Source of the DNA: Rhineura floridana
Lineage: Eukaryota; Chordata; Lepidosauria; Squamata; Rhineuridae
Reading direction: 5' to 3'
Length of the DNA stretch: 64,000 bases
Assembly (NCBI RefSeq): GCF_030035675.1
Contig: NC_084480.1
Span: 15,457,263-15,521,262, forward strand
The notes under the pieces were generated by a model that had not been told where the DNA came from, made no database searches, and was given only the letters and a program-made list of their open reading frames with translations. The first letter of the stretch is position 1. The number at the start of each line of letters is the position of its first letter. Both the position numbers and the translations under genes were made by a program. This document shows, piece after piece, positions 34,615 to 46,400 of the stretch.

Positions 34615-35739
34615 ATGAAAGAAGGCATTGAATCCAGCAAGCTCGAAACCCCAAAAGAGGCAGACTCCTCCACAGAATCGTTGTGGGTGGTGATACCATG
34701 CCCCAGGAGGGACTTAATACTGGGAACGATCTATCGTCCCCCTGATCAAAATGCCCAGGGAGACCTTGAGATGAGATATGACATTGAGGAAGCATCCAAA
34801 CTAGGAAACGTCGAAGTAATGGGTGACTTCAACTACCCGGACATAGACTGGCTGCATATGTGTTCCAGTCATGACAAAGAAGCAAAGTTTCTAGATATTC
34901 TAAATGACTATTCCCTAGATCAGTTGGTCATGGAACCGACCAGAGGGACGGCAACCCTGGACTTAATCCTCAGTGGGGACCGGGACCTGGTGCGAGATGT
35001 AAGTGTTGTTGAACCGATTGGGAGCAGTGACCACAGTGCTATTAAATTAAACATACATGTAACTGGCCAATTGCCAAGAAAATCCAACACGGTCACATTT
35101 GACTTCAAAAGAGGAAACTTCACAAAAATGAGGGGATTGGTAAAAAGAAAGCTGAAAAACAAAGTCCAGAGGGTCACATCACTCAGAAATGCTTGGAAGT
35201 TGTTTAAAAACACTATATTAGAAGCTCAACTGGAGTGCATACCGCAGATCAGAAAAGGTACCGCCAGGGCCAAGAAGATGCCAGCATGGTTAACGAGCAA
35301 AGTCAAGGAAGCTCTTAGAGGCAAAAAGTCTTCCTTCAGAAAATGGAAGTCTTGTCCGAATGAAGAAAATAAAAAAGAACACAAACTCTGGCAAAAGAAA
35401 TGCAAGAAGACAATAAGGGATGCTAAAAAAGAATTTGAGGAGCACATTGCTAAGAACATAAAAACCAACAACAAAAAATTCTATCAATACATTCAAAGCA
35501 GGAGACCATCTAGGGAGACGATTGGACCCTTGGATTATAAGGGAGTCAAAGGTGTACTAAAGAACGATAAGGAGATTGCAGAGAAGCTAAATGAATTCTT
35601 TGCATCTGTCTTCACAGTGGAAGATATAGGGCAGATCCCTGAACCTGAACTAACATTTGCAGGAAGGGATTCTGAGGAACTGAGACAAATAGTGGTAACG
35701 AGAGGAAGTTCTAAGCTTAATGGACAATATAAAAACTGA
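34615..35739 (+). pseudogene. CR1 ORF2, endonuclease part
   Basis: This frame covers most of the apurinic-like endonuclease and the linker before RT. Visible motifs are the YRPPDQN loop, GDFNYPD and SDHSAIKL. It is in the same frame as 34201-34425 upstream, from which it is separated by stops in ANARS/ITETW positions. It runs out of frame just before the RT begins. Confidence 0.88.
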
Positions 35740-37207
35740 CAAATCACCGGGCCCGGATGGCATCCACCCGAGAGTTCTCAAAGAACTCAAAGGTGAAATT
35801 GCTGATCTGCTAACTAAAATATGTAACTTGTCCTTTGGGTCCTCCTCCGTGCCTGAGGACTGGAAAGTGGCAAATGTAACGCCAATCTTCAAAAAGGGAT
35901 CCAGAGGGGATCCTGGAAATTACAGGCCAGTTAGCTTAACTTCTGTCCCTGGAAAACTGGTAGAAAGTATTATTAAAGCTAGATTAACTAAGCACATAGA
36001 AGAACAAGCCTTGCTGAAGCAGAGCCAGCATGGCTTCTGCAAGGGAAAGTCCTGTCTCAGTAACCTATTAGAATTCTTTGAGAGTGTCAACAAGCATATA
36101 GATAGAGGTGATCCAGTGGACATAGTGTACTTAGACTTTCAAAAAGCGTTTGACAAGGTACCTCACCAAAGGCTTCTGAGGAAGCTTAGCAGTCATGGAA
36201 TAAGAGGAGAGGTCCTCTTGTGGATAAGGAATTGGTTAAGAAGCAGAAAGCAGAGAGTAGGAATAAACGGACAGTTCTCCCAATGGAGGGCTGTAGAAAG
36301 TGGAGTCCCTCAAGGATCGGTATTGGGACCTGTACTTTTCAACTTGTTCATTAATGACCTAGAATTAGGAGTGAGCAGTGAAGGTGCCAAGTTTGCTGAT
36401 GACACTAAATTGTTCAGGGTTGTTAAAACAAAAAGGGATTGCGAAGAGCTCCAAAAAGACCTCTCCAAATTGAGTGAATGGGCAGAAAAATGGCAAATGC
36501 AATTCAATATAAACAAGTGTAAAATTATGCATATTGGAGCAAAAAATCTTAATTTCACATATACGCTCATGGGGTCTGAACTGGCGGTGACCGACCAGGA
36601 GAGAGACCTCGGGGTTGTAGTGGACAGCACGATGAAAATGTCGACCCAGTGTGCGGCAGCTGTGAAAAAGGCAAATTCCATGTTAGCGATAATTAGGAAA
36701 GGTATTGAAAATAAAACAGCCGATATCATAATGCCGTCGTATAAATCTATGGTGCGGCCGCATTTGGAATACTGTGTACAGTTCTGGTCGCCTCATCTCA
36801 AAAAGGATATTATAGAGTTGGAAAAGGTTCAGAAGAGGGCAACCAGAATGATCAAGGGGATGGAGCGACTCCCTTACGAGGAAAGGTTGCAGCATTTGGG
36901 GCTTTTTAGTTTAGAGAAAAGGCGGGTCAGAGGAGACGTGATAGAAGTGTATAAAATTATGCATGGCATTGAGAAAGTGGATAGAGAAAAGTTATTCTCC
37001 CTCTCTCATAATACTAGAACTCGTGGACATTCAAAGAAGCTGAATGTTGGAAGATTCAGGACAGACAAAAGGAAGTACTTCCTTACTCAGCGCATAGTTA
37101 AACTATGGAATTTGCTCCCACAAGATGCAGTAATGGCCACCAGCTTGGATGGCTTTAAAAGAAGATTAGACAAATTCATGGAGGACAGGGTTATCAATGG
37201 CTACTAG
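35720..37207 (+). pseudogene. CR1 ORF2, reverse transcriptase part
   Basis: A 495-residue uninterrupted frame. It runs from SPGPDGIHPRVLKEL (RT 0-1) through [31 protein letters not shown] and KFADDTKLF (catalytic Asp pair). It then continues through the CR1 C-terminal region HLEYCVQFWSPHLKK and ends at MEDRVINGY. The RT itself looks intact; the element is non-functional because of the breaks upstream. Confidence 0.9.
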
Positions 37208-37430
37208 CTGTGATGGCTGTGCTCTGCCACCCTAGTCAGAGGCAGCATGCTTCTGAAAACCAGTTGCTGGAAGCCTCAGGAGGGGAGAGTGTTCTTGCAC
37301 TCGGGTCCTGCTTGCGGGCTTCCCCCAGGCACCTGGTTGGCCACTGTGAGAACAGGATGCTGGACTAGATGGGCCACTGGCCTGATCCAGCAGGCTCTTC
37401 TTATGTTCTTATGTTCTTATGAGATAGACC

Positions 37431-38285
37431 AATAGGCTGACTCAAGTCAGCTTCTTGAATTTTAATTGAATGCTGCGCCTTCTTGAGCTCCCCACACCTT
37501 TAAAACATGCCTGAGGTCCTCGGGTTAATGGGGCCAACAAAGTGTTAGCAATTGTGGCACTGCTGCCCACCTCTGCAAAATTATTCAAGCGCAGGTAAAA
37601 TAAACGCCTCCCCAGCAGTCTGAAGTGGTACAGTCCAGCAAAACCTGCACCAGATCATTCTTTCGCTTCTGTAGCTCAGTGGGAACAATAACAGGACAAC
37701 ATTTGTAAAGGGCACAGTTGGGCAAATGGGGAACCATCTGATCCTCTGGCGTCTTGTAACTACAGGTATACTTTGGTTGGCATGCGCTGGAGGGTAAACC
37801 AGGGGAACAAGATAGGAACCAGTGAGCACAAATGCTACTAAGAGATTTTGTTAGAGCAGGTTCCTTTCTGGAAACTAGCAGAAGTATAAATTGATGGAAT
37901 AAGGGTGTACCGGGACTCAGGAGCCATGTATCCTAGCTGGGCACATGGGACCTGTGGGAGAGTCTGACGGTTGGAGCTGGAGGTAAGGACTAGATTAATG
38001 GGTGGAGGGCCTTTGGAAAAATGGAACATGGACTGCCTTCAAGTGGATTCTGACTTTTGTTGACCCTATGAATTAGATCACCTGATTCGGGTGACCCTGA
38101 CAACCACCATAGCAGAGGGGTAGAGCCAGGTACCAAGACAAATGGGAGGAAGGCAAGTCTGGCCCCACCATTAGACAAGGCACAGCAGCCACCTTAGGGG
38201 GTGTAAGCTAATTTGCCATGCTTAGGTTTAGTGGAGGATGCTGCCCCATTGCCAGCGATTTAATCAGCTTATGTATGCGGAGTTA
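37431..38285. other. Intergenic, unassigned
   Basis: No gene is seen. A scrap of the RTE/SINE tail lies at 38033-38080 (minus). Confidence 0.4.
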
Positions 38286-38470
38286 GGCAAGGGCCGCAGC
38301 TCACTCACAGAGCATCTACATGCAGAAGGTCCCAGGTTAATTCCCCAATGGCACCTCCAGATACGTCTGAGAATGTCCCCTGCTTTACACCCTGGGAAGC
38401 TCTTACCAGCCAGAGTAGATAGTCAATACTGAGCTAGATGGACCAGTGGGCTGTCTAAGGCTGCCTCTGA
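38286..38470 (+). mobile_element. tRNA-derived SINE
   Basis: 'aagggccgcagctcactcac' head, 'gcagaaggtcccaggttaat' and 'gtcaatactgagctagatgg' body. Confidence 0.75.
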
Positions 38471-38770
38471 AGTTCCTGTCTTGTCCCTTTTCTCAGGCAG
38501 CAGAATGTCTGGGCCAGCCCTGGAGGAAGGGGCAAAGGCTTATCAGAAGTGGTGATGGCCAGAAGAATTTCTGGTTTTTTTAAAGGACTTCCGAGGAAAT
38601 ACAGGCTTTGGTGTCACTGGAGCCACAGTAGTGATGCTCCTTCCGGGTCATCAGGGTAACAAAGAAAGCCCCAGACCATGCGGAAGGAAACTGATGTAAT
38701 ACTGGCATGAGAACCAAAGGCAGCATGGGCCTCTTGCTTTCCCTCAAGGATGCTCTGCTGTTATATTCAG

Positions 38771-38966
38771 CAGGGTAACACAAGGACCTCTCCACCATAG
38801 CAGGGGTCTGTGGAACCTGCGGCTCTCCAGATGTTGCCGGACTACAACTCCCGTCAGCCCCAGCAAGCACGACCAATAGCTGACGGGAGTTGAAGTCCAG
38901 CAACATCTGGAGGGCCGCAGGTTCCACAGACCGCTGCTATGGTGGCGAGGGCCTTGCATTACCCTG
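38771..38966. repeat. Long inverted repeat (196 bp) containing a family A MITE
   Basis: The inner part (about 38801-38936) is a family A palindrome with arms 'gttgccggactacaactccc' and 'gggagttgaagtccagcaac'. The pairing continues beyond the usual MITE ends through CCACCATAGCAG/CTGCTATGGTGG and further to CAGGGTAA/TTACCCTG-like blocks. No direct target duplication is seen. It lies about 270 bp upstream of the CpG-rich LIPG promoter. Confidence 0.75.
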
Positions 38967-39229
38967 GCGGGGCATGTAAGCTGCAGTAGCAGCGGCGGCA
39001 CAGTGCCCTTCTTCCTGCATCCCGGAGAGAACACCCTCCATGAATTCAGCCCATGGTCTTTTTCAAGGGTGTCCCTCGCCCCCATCTAGTGTCTGTGAGT
39101 TCCACAGTTTCAACTTCTGCGCGAAGAGCTTTTCGGGAAGCGGCGGCTGCCCAGATTCACATACTTTAGCAACTACACCCCCCTTCTTTTCTTGCCTAAT
39201 TGTAAATCAATCTCTTAAACCTTGACGGA
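38967..39229. other. LIPG upstream flank
   Basis: Moderately GC-rich sequence with no assigned element. Confidence 0.4.
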
Positions 39230-39600
39230 GGGAGTAGCGGAAACAACCTGTGGTTCCTCCCCAAGCGACGGGGGGAAAGGTCCTCCCAGCTACGGGCCGG
39301 CTCCTCTCCTCCAGAGCATCTCCCACCAGTCACCCTGCCGCCGCCGCCGCCGCCGCCTCCCCGTCGTCTGGCCTCGTGTCGCCCCGCTCCGCCTCCGTCT
39401 CGGCTCCCCCCTCCTCCCTTGAGGTGGGTGTGTAGCGTTTTCATTCAGACTTTTTGGCCGGCTTTCTCCGTGCGTCAGGGAGGCGTGACCAATCAGGAGC
39501 CCGGAGCCCGGGCCTCCGGAGCCCCATCCCCATCTGGCCATGGATCAGGTGACGTTCCCACTCGCCTATTTAGAAACGACCCCTTCGCCTGCCCGCGACG
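39230..39600 (+). promoter_or_regulatory. LIPG: LIPG CpG-rich promoter region
   Basis: Dense CpG begins at about 39230. A (GCC)7 run lies at 39337-39357. A CCAAT box in GACCAATCAGG lies at 39487-39497, a CRE-like GTGACGTTCC at 39549-39558 and a weak TATA-like TATTTAGA at 39567-39574. The spacing suggests transcription starting near 39600, about 250 nt before the start codon (inference). Confidence 0.65.
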
Positions 39601-39853
39601 TTCCTTGGGTTGCTGCGCCGGAGCGGTTCTGTCGCTTGGCCCGGCGGTGCGCGCTTCTCTCCCGCTGGTCTCTCCTCTTCTCCTTCTTCTTCTTCTTCGG
39701 GAAAAAGTTTGGTGCTTTGCATTGTGCAGGCTCGTCAGCACCTCGCCCCCTTCACACACGCACGCATGCACGCAGCCCCCCACCGCAAAAGCAACAAGCT
39801 GGTCCTGCAGAAGTTGGGGCAACTCCAGCAGCTTCGGGGAAAGAGTTGAAGCG

Positions 39854-39950
39854 ATGAGGGATTTTGCTGCCCTGCTGTGCATCTGCATCGGGGTTGCCTC
39901 GAGCGTGTCTCTGGAGGACTCCTTGCAAGCGAAGAGGGACGCTCCGGCAG
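39854..39950 (+). CDS. LIPG: LIPG exon 1, signal peptide
   Basis: It encodes [18 protein letters not shown] and the start of the mature chain (32 codons plus one base). The donor is GTAAAC. This is the least conserved part of the family, so the start rests on the open frame, the hydrophobic leader and the in-phase junction to exon 2. Confidence 0.85.
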
Positions 39951-40335
39951 GTAAACCAGGAGGATCGCTCCCTCGTAGCTGCGTGGCGCTGCGGTTCCGG
40001 AGCCCCTTCTGTGCTCAGCGTGGCCCCATGGATTGTCGCCACGGGGATCTGGGCACTTGCCGAGCTGCTTCGAAGCGTGACACAAGGCGCGCTTGGACAG
40101 CGGACGAGTAGGAGAAGGCAGTGCCGTGGACGATGGCTGGCTGTGTGCGTTGTGCCTGTGCGTGCATGGCGTGAAATACACCTGTGTGTGCTCGAATGGC
40201 TTTATACGTGTGGCCAGGGCATTCTCTCATTCTGAAGATGTAAACTTCATTTCCTGCATCTCCTGGCCCGGGGGTTGGGATAAATGACCTTTGAGGTTCT
40301 TTCCAACTTTATGCTTCTGCATCTAATTTCAAGAG

Positions 40336-40420
<85 letters not shown>

Positions 40421-43400
40421 TTAATGTGAAAAAGTGTATGATCATCTTAGCCAGTGTAGATTTAACTGATACAAATACTGCTTTAAGCCCTGTTGTTGAA
40501 AATAACCAGTTTTGTTCCGCAATAGAGGAAACTCGAGCATCTCTCCAGTGGGAGCAGATGCAAGCAGAGCCCATCTGCTTTGTGGTTGAGATGATGCCTG
40601 AATTTCACTTTCAGATAAGACAACAGGCAGTGGGAAGTGGGACTGTGATTTGCTGTTGCGCTGATTCTCCCGCTGCATCTTGTACTGTGTGAAAGAGTTA
40701 TTGGGCTTGTGCCATTTTTTCCCTCTGCTTCTAACTCCCGTTGACTTCTGTCTAGCTTTCTTCTGTCTGTGAACTGGGGTCATCTGTCTCTTCCAAGTGT
40801 TTTAAAATCCTGATACAGAAGAATGCAATTTTCCGGGGAGGGTTTTGGTGCAAGCCCTGCTGGAAAGAATGGGAGTCCGACAAGGACGCAGCCATGCCCT
40901 TTTCTCTAACGGGACTTGCATAGGAGGACTTCACACTGGGTTGTGCCCTTGTAGAACAAGCTGGTGTTGCAGACGTTCAGGCTATGATGGTAGGAGTAAG
41001 CTCCATTGAACTTAGATGTACCTACTTCTGAGTAAAAATTCAGTTACACTGTGAATTGCTTTGGTTTAGCTTACAGTTATGATGACTATATGCTTGCACC
41101 TGATTTATAGCACCAGGGCTTCGGATTTAATGGAGCTGAGATGATGATGAAGGTTGCTCTGCTATTAGAAAGTGCGTAAAGAGAATATTTTGCTACATGC
41201 AGAGTTTTTATTTTAAATCTGGTTGGTTATGCTAATAAATACATCCTCATGGATATAGACAAGGTGTGGTGACAGCTAGTGCTTTTATTTTTAAGTGTAA
41301 AGTCCCAGGGCACAAGCCTTCATTGAATTTAACTGTCTGTTCAACAAGCCCTTTTTATGTGCAGTGATTGTGTGTCCTGGCGTGGTGAAAGAGAAGCACT
41401 CTACACAATCTCAGAAGCTGTTCTCACATTCTGGATCTCTGCTCTGAAAACAGTTTTACAGGGAGATCTAACTGTAATAAGCCCTGGCTTATATGAGGCT
41501 GCATCAGAGGCCATGCTTTTGCAGCATTGCTTTGATTCTGAAAACTAGACCTGCCTCTGCAAGTTCTTAAACACATGGTACAAAGCATGATGATGAGTGA
41601 TGTGAGAATCCCATGCTCTGCCCATTTTCCTGGAAGCAAGCCCCGCTGAATGCAACAGGGCTTACTTTTGAATCAACACACATAGGATTGTGCTAAAGCC
41701 CTGAATGAGACGACAAGCAAGCTTCATATTCTAATGCTGTTTGAGCCATACGTTTTGTGTGCATCTAAAATCTCACTGCTCCTTTGCTTGATGTGCCTCT
41801 GATGCCCTCTGGTATCTTGGGGGCAACCTGTGAGACATCTTAAATCAGGGGCACTCTCTGCCTCTCCTGCTGCTGTGCATTTTCTCTAGGCTGTTGAACT
41901 GGTTCTGTGACTTAGAAGTCAGTCAAGTTGCCGCTAAGGTGTAACTCTATGTAGTTCTACTTGATTGCATCTGAAAGCTACTACTTCTGCTGTTATATTG
42001 TATACATGCAGTTTAAACTTTGAAGTAGTCCTTTGCTTCCTTAAGGTGGGAAAGGGCAGGTTTCATGGTTTTCTGACGCTAACATTAAAGTAGAAAAAAG
42101 CATAAATTAGATTTTTGCCTGGAAATAAGAAGATGGGTGTTGGTCAAGAGCCAGGACTGTATGCAGAGAGAAAGTGCATTCCTAACTGAATGATGCATAT
42201 AATGAACAATAATTTTTCTAATTTGTTTAAAAGCCTTCATTACAATAGTCTTTCCTCAAGCTATTCTCTCTGTGTGTGTGAGTGAGTGAGTGAGTGAGCG
42301 AGTGAGTGAGTGAGAGAGAGAGAAATACTCATAGCACTCTGAACTGCTGCAGTTACTGAATCTGAAGGGTCTTGATGGTTGAGACATATAGCTGGAGTCA
42401 CTTTATACATTTGGATGAGGACTGGATGGCTTGCTACAATTCTGTAAGAGATCATAGGACTGTACAGACATTACAGTGGTATATGAGGTGGGACACTTCC
42501 ATTCCTTCCTCTACATGTTTGTAGCATCTTGTATGCACACAGCTTATGTATGTACAAATTGTGCATGCAGGTTTGAGCCTAGCACTTGGCACGGTTCCCA
42601 GTTGCACCCCAGAGCCTACCTGCATACAGCTTGCAGTTGTGAAGGTTCTATGCATATAGTACGTGGAACGCACGTAGAGAGTGTGTGAGGCTAGCGGGCA
42701 TGATCCTGTGCTCCACTGTGTTCTTGCTGACTCTTCACAGCTGAAATGTGTGCACAGTCCTTATGCTTCAGCTCTCTACACCAGTTTTGCAGGTAGGCAA
42801 GGGCCCAGGCATGGATAGGTGTCAAGGTTTCAGTATGTTAAATACACCCAAGTTTTGATCATTTGGGGGTGGGGAGGAGAGAAATGGTTGTGTATTCTAA
42901 AATCGATATTTTTATGTGTGGGCTTGGGGGTGGGGAACCTGTGGCCCTCCAGATGCTGGTGGACTATAACTCCCATCATCCCTGACTATTGGCCATGCTG
43001 GCTGGTGCTGATGGGAGTTGAAGTCCAGCAATATCTGAAAGGCCACGGCCCACGGGTCTCCCGCATCCCTGATATAAAGGATCAATGTTGTTGGAACACT
43101 CAGAGTGAAGAAACATTGTGAGGTGTTCCCTTTAGGGAACTCTGAGTTTCTTTGATGAGAGGGGCCAGTAATATCAGACTGGCTTCCCTGAAAAACAACC
43201 TGCCCCTGTCTCAGATCTTCACCAGTAATTTGCAGTGGTAGGTGTCTGCTAGCTGTCCACATGCCCCACCTAACAGGTGCTGATGCGCACACGTAGCATG
43301 CGTGCATGCCGTCAACCAAGATGGCAGTGGAGGCTTCAGCCCCTTAGGGAAACCTTGGCCGCCATCTTGGTTAATGGCAGCCCTGCATGCGCACTGTGCG

Positions 43401-46400
43401 CAGCCGCAAAAGACAGGAGAGACAAGTAGGTGGGGCATGTGTGCCTGGTGCTGGCCCTGCTAATGATCCCTAGGATAGAATTTGCCTTTTTCACAGCTGC
43501 CACAGACTGAATTGACATCTTCATTGAGCTATCCACTACCATCCCAAGGTCTCATTCCTGGTCAGTTACTACCAGTTCAGACCCCATGAATGTATATGTG
43601 AAATTTAGGTTAAAAAAAAAATCTTAATCTTAAAAAGCAATTCCAACATAGACACAGACTGGGATAAATTCTGTTTAAAAGGCTTGTTGAAAGAGGAAGG
43701 TCTTCAGTAGGTGCTGAAAAGATAACAGAGATGGTGCCTAATATTTAAGAGGAGGGAATTCCAAAGGGTGGTGCCACCACACTAAAGGTCCGTTCCCTAT
43801 GTTGTGTGGAACAGACCTCCCGATAAGATGGTATCTTCAGGAGGCCCTCACCTGCAGAGCGCAGTGATTGACTGGGTATATTGTTGTGAACTGCCCAGAG
43901 AGCTTTGGCTATGGGGCGGTATAGAAATTTAATAAATAAATAAAATAAATAAATATATAATGGGTAGGACAATCTTTCAGATATCCTGATTCTAAGATGC
44001 ATCCACCTTAGGATGCTTTGAAGTCTTCAGACCTGTGGGGGTTCCTTTCCTGAATGTTTGAAAACCACCGACTTAGCACATTAGACATCTGGTGGGTGGG
44101 GGGAAGAGTCCAATGGGTAGAGTGTCCCCTTTTGGGGCAAGGTTCTGGAGCGGGTGGTTGCCGGTCAGCTCCAGGCGCTCTTGGATGAGACCGATTATCT
44201 GGATCCGTTTCAATCCAGTTTTAGGCCTGGTTTTGGCACTGAAACAGCCTTGGTCGCCCTGTACGATGACCTTTGTCGGGAGAGGGACAGAGGGAGTGTG
44301 ACTCTGTTGATTCTCCTTGATCTCTCAGCGGCGTTTGATACCATCGACCATGGTATCCTTCTGGGGAGACTCGCGGAGTTGGGAGTTGGAGGCACTGCTT
44401 GGCAGTGGTTCCGCTCCTACTTGGCGGATCGTCGCCAGAAGATAGTACTTGGGGAACATTGCTCGACACCTTGGACTCTCCATTGTGGAGTCCCTCAGGG
44501 GTCGGTTTTGTCCCCCATGCTTTTTAACATCTACATGCAGCCTCTGGGTGCCGTCATCAGGAGTTTTGGAGTGCGTTGCCACCAGTATGCTGATGACACG
44601 CAGCTCTATTTCTCCTTTTCATCTTCTACAGGTGAGTCTGTGGATGTGCTGAACCATTGCCTGACCGCGATAATGGACTGGATGAGAGCTAATAAACTGA
44701 GACTCAATCCAGACAAGACTGAGACACTGTTGGTGAGTGCCTTCCCTGTACAGATGGTGGATGTTTACCCTGTTTTAGATGGGGTTACACTCCCCTTGAA
44801 GGAACAGGTTCGTAGTCTGGGGGTGCTTCTCGATCCTTCCCTGTCTCTTGAGGCGCAAGTGGCCTCGGTGGCAAGGAATGCATTCTACCATCTTCGGTTG
44901 GTAGCCCAGCTACGCCCCTATCTAGACAGGGATGACCTCGCCTCAGTTGTTCATGCTCTGGTAACTTCTAGGCTGGATTACTGTAATGCGCTCTACGTAG
45001 GGCTGCCCTTGAAGACAGTTCGGAAACTTCAGCTAGTGCAAAATGCAGCAGCCAGACTGCTGACGAGGACCAGCCGGTCAGCACATATAACACCTGTTCT
45101 GGCTCATTTGCACTGGCTACCTATCTGTTTCCGAGCCAGATTCAAGGTGCCTTACACGGCGTGGGACCGCAATATCTTGTGGAACGCCTCTCCCACTATG
45201 AACCTACCCGGTCACTTCGCTCAGCAACTAAGGCCCTCCTCCGGGTACCAACTCATCAGGAAGCCCGGAGGACAGTTACTCGATCTAGGGCCTTTTCTGT
45301 AGTGGCCCCCGAATTGTGGAATAGCCTCCCCGAAGAAATACGCCTGGCACCTATGCTTCTATCTTTTCGGCGCCAGGTTAAGACCTGGCTATGCTCCCAG
45401 GCATTTTAATGTGTTTAACTTTTATATTTTTGTTTTCCTTGTTTGTATTTATTATGTTTGGTTGATTTTATTATGATATTTTGTATTTTAATCTTTTTGT
45501 ACACCGCCCAGAGAGCTATTCGCTATGGGCGGTTTAAAAATGAAACAAATAAATAAAATAAATAGAGTGGACAAAGCTGTTATATTTGAACTGGGAGTTC
45601 AAATCTCTGTTCAACCAATGAAATTTTACTGTGTGGGCCGTCTCTCACACAGGATACAAATGAGATAATATTGCCAGAAGGGACGTTCTCCAGCAGTTTT
45701 GTCCTGTCTGCCTGTGGACAGGATCTTCTCTTTTGTAGTCATCATACAATGCCTAGTTACCAAGATGATATAATAAATTGTTCCCATATAATAAACAAAT
45801 GCACAGTATTAGTGGCCTTTCCAACAACCATACGAGGTGGGGCGCAGCTGCCTCTTGAAATATAGTCGCTTGTCCAACATCACTCAGCGATTTCCCCAAG
45901 GGAGGTTGGCCATTCTGTCTGTGGGAACTGCAGCCAATTTATGTAACAGTAATCTCTACGGCAGGGGTAGGGAAACTTTTTCACCCTGAGAGCCACATTC
46001 CTTCCTGGGCAATCTTCCAGGGGCCACTTACCAGTGGTGGGTTAGGCCAGAGGCAAGTGTGGGCAGGGTCGGAACAACCGTTGTCAAATTTACCTTTGCA
46101 TAGTAGACTGGTTTCTTCACACTGATGTAGCCTCTCTTATCCTCCATCTAAGCAAGCGCAAGTCATCATCAGAGTTGAAGGACACATCGCAGCCAGGCAA
46201 AAACCACCCAAAGAGGGTGTAGAGCAGCCTTTCCCAACCAGTGTGCCTCCAGATATTGTTCCCATCTTTCCTGACCATTGGCAATGCTGGCGGAGGCTGA
46301 TGGGAGTTGTGGTCCAACAACATCTGGAGGCACACTGGTTGGGAAAGGCTGGTGTAGAGTAACGCTGGTGAGGGGTGAGACCTGGAGACAGTCCCAAGGG

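Larger units (their letters stand above)
33290..37430 (+). mobile_element. CR1 LINE, nearly full length, broken
   Basis: About 4.1 kb. ORF1 (33330-34170) starts with a Cys-rich knuckle (CTAC, CSRC) and has an SGNH esterase domain: GDSIIRN, VHVGTNDMG and DGLHLNQNG hold the expected Ser, Asn, and Asp/His blocks. ORF2 (34201-37207) has an endonuclease (GDFNYPDIDW, SDHSA) and an RT with [27 protein letters not shown] and FADDTKLF. TAG stops at 34423-34425 and 34519-34521 and a frame change near 35.7 kb break ORF2; ORF1 also shifts near 33.75 kb and has a stop near 33.9 kb. The 3' end has three TTCTTATG-type repeats, the CR1 hallmark. Confidence 0.93.

Noticed and set aside
39419-40111. 230-residue plus-strand frame over LIPG exon 1
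   Set aside because: It runs through CpG-rich promoter, exon 1 in the wrong frame, and intron. LIPG exon 1 in its own frame has the leader peptide and a splice-consistent join.
40339-40417. CRISPR-like or tandem coding repeat
   Set aside because: It is a simple dinucleotide microsatellite.
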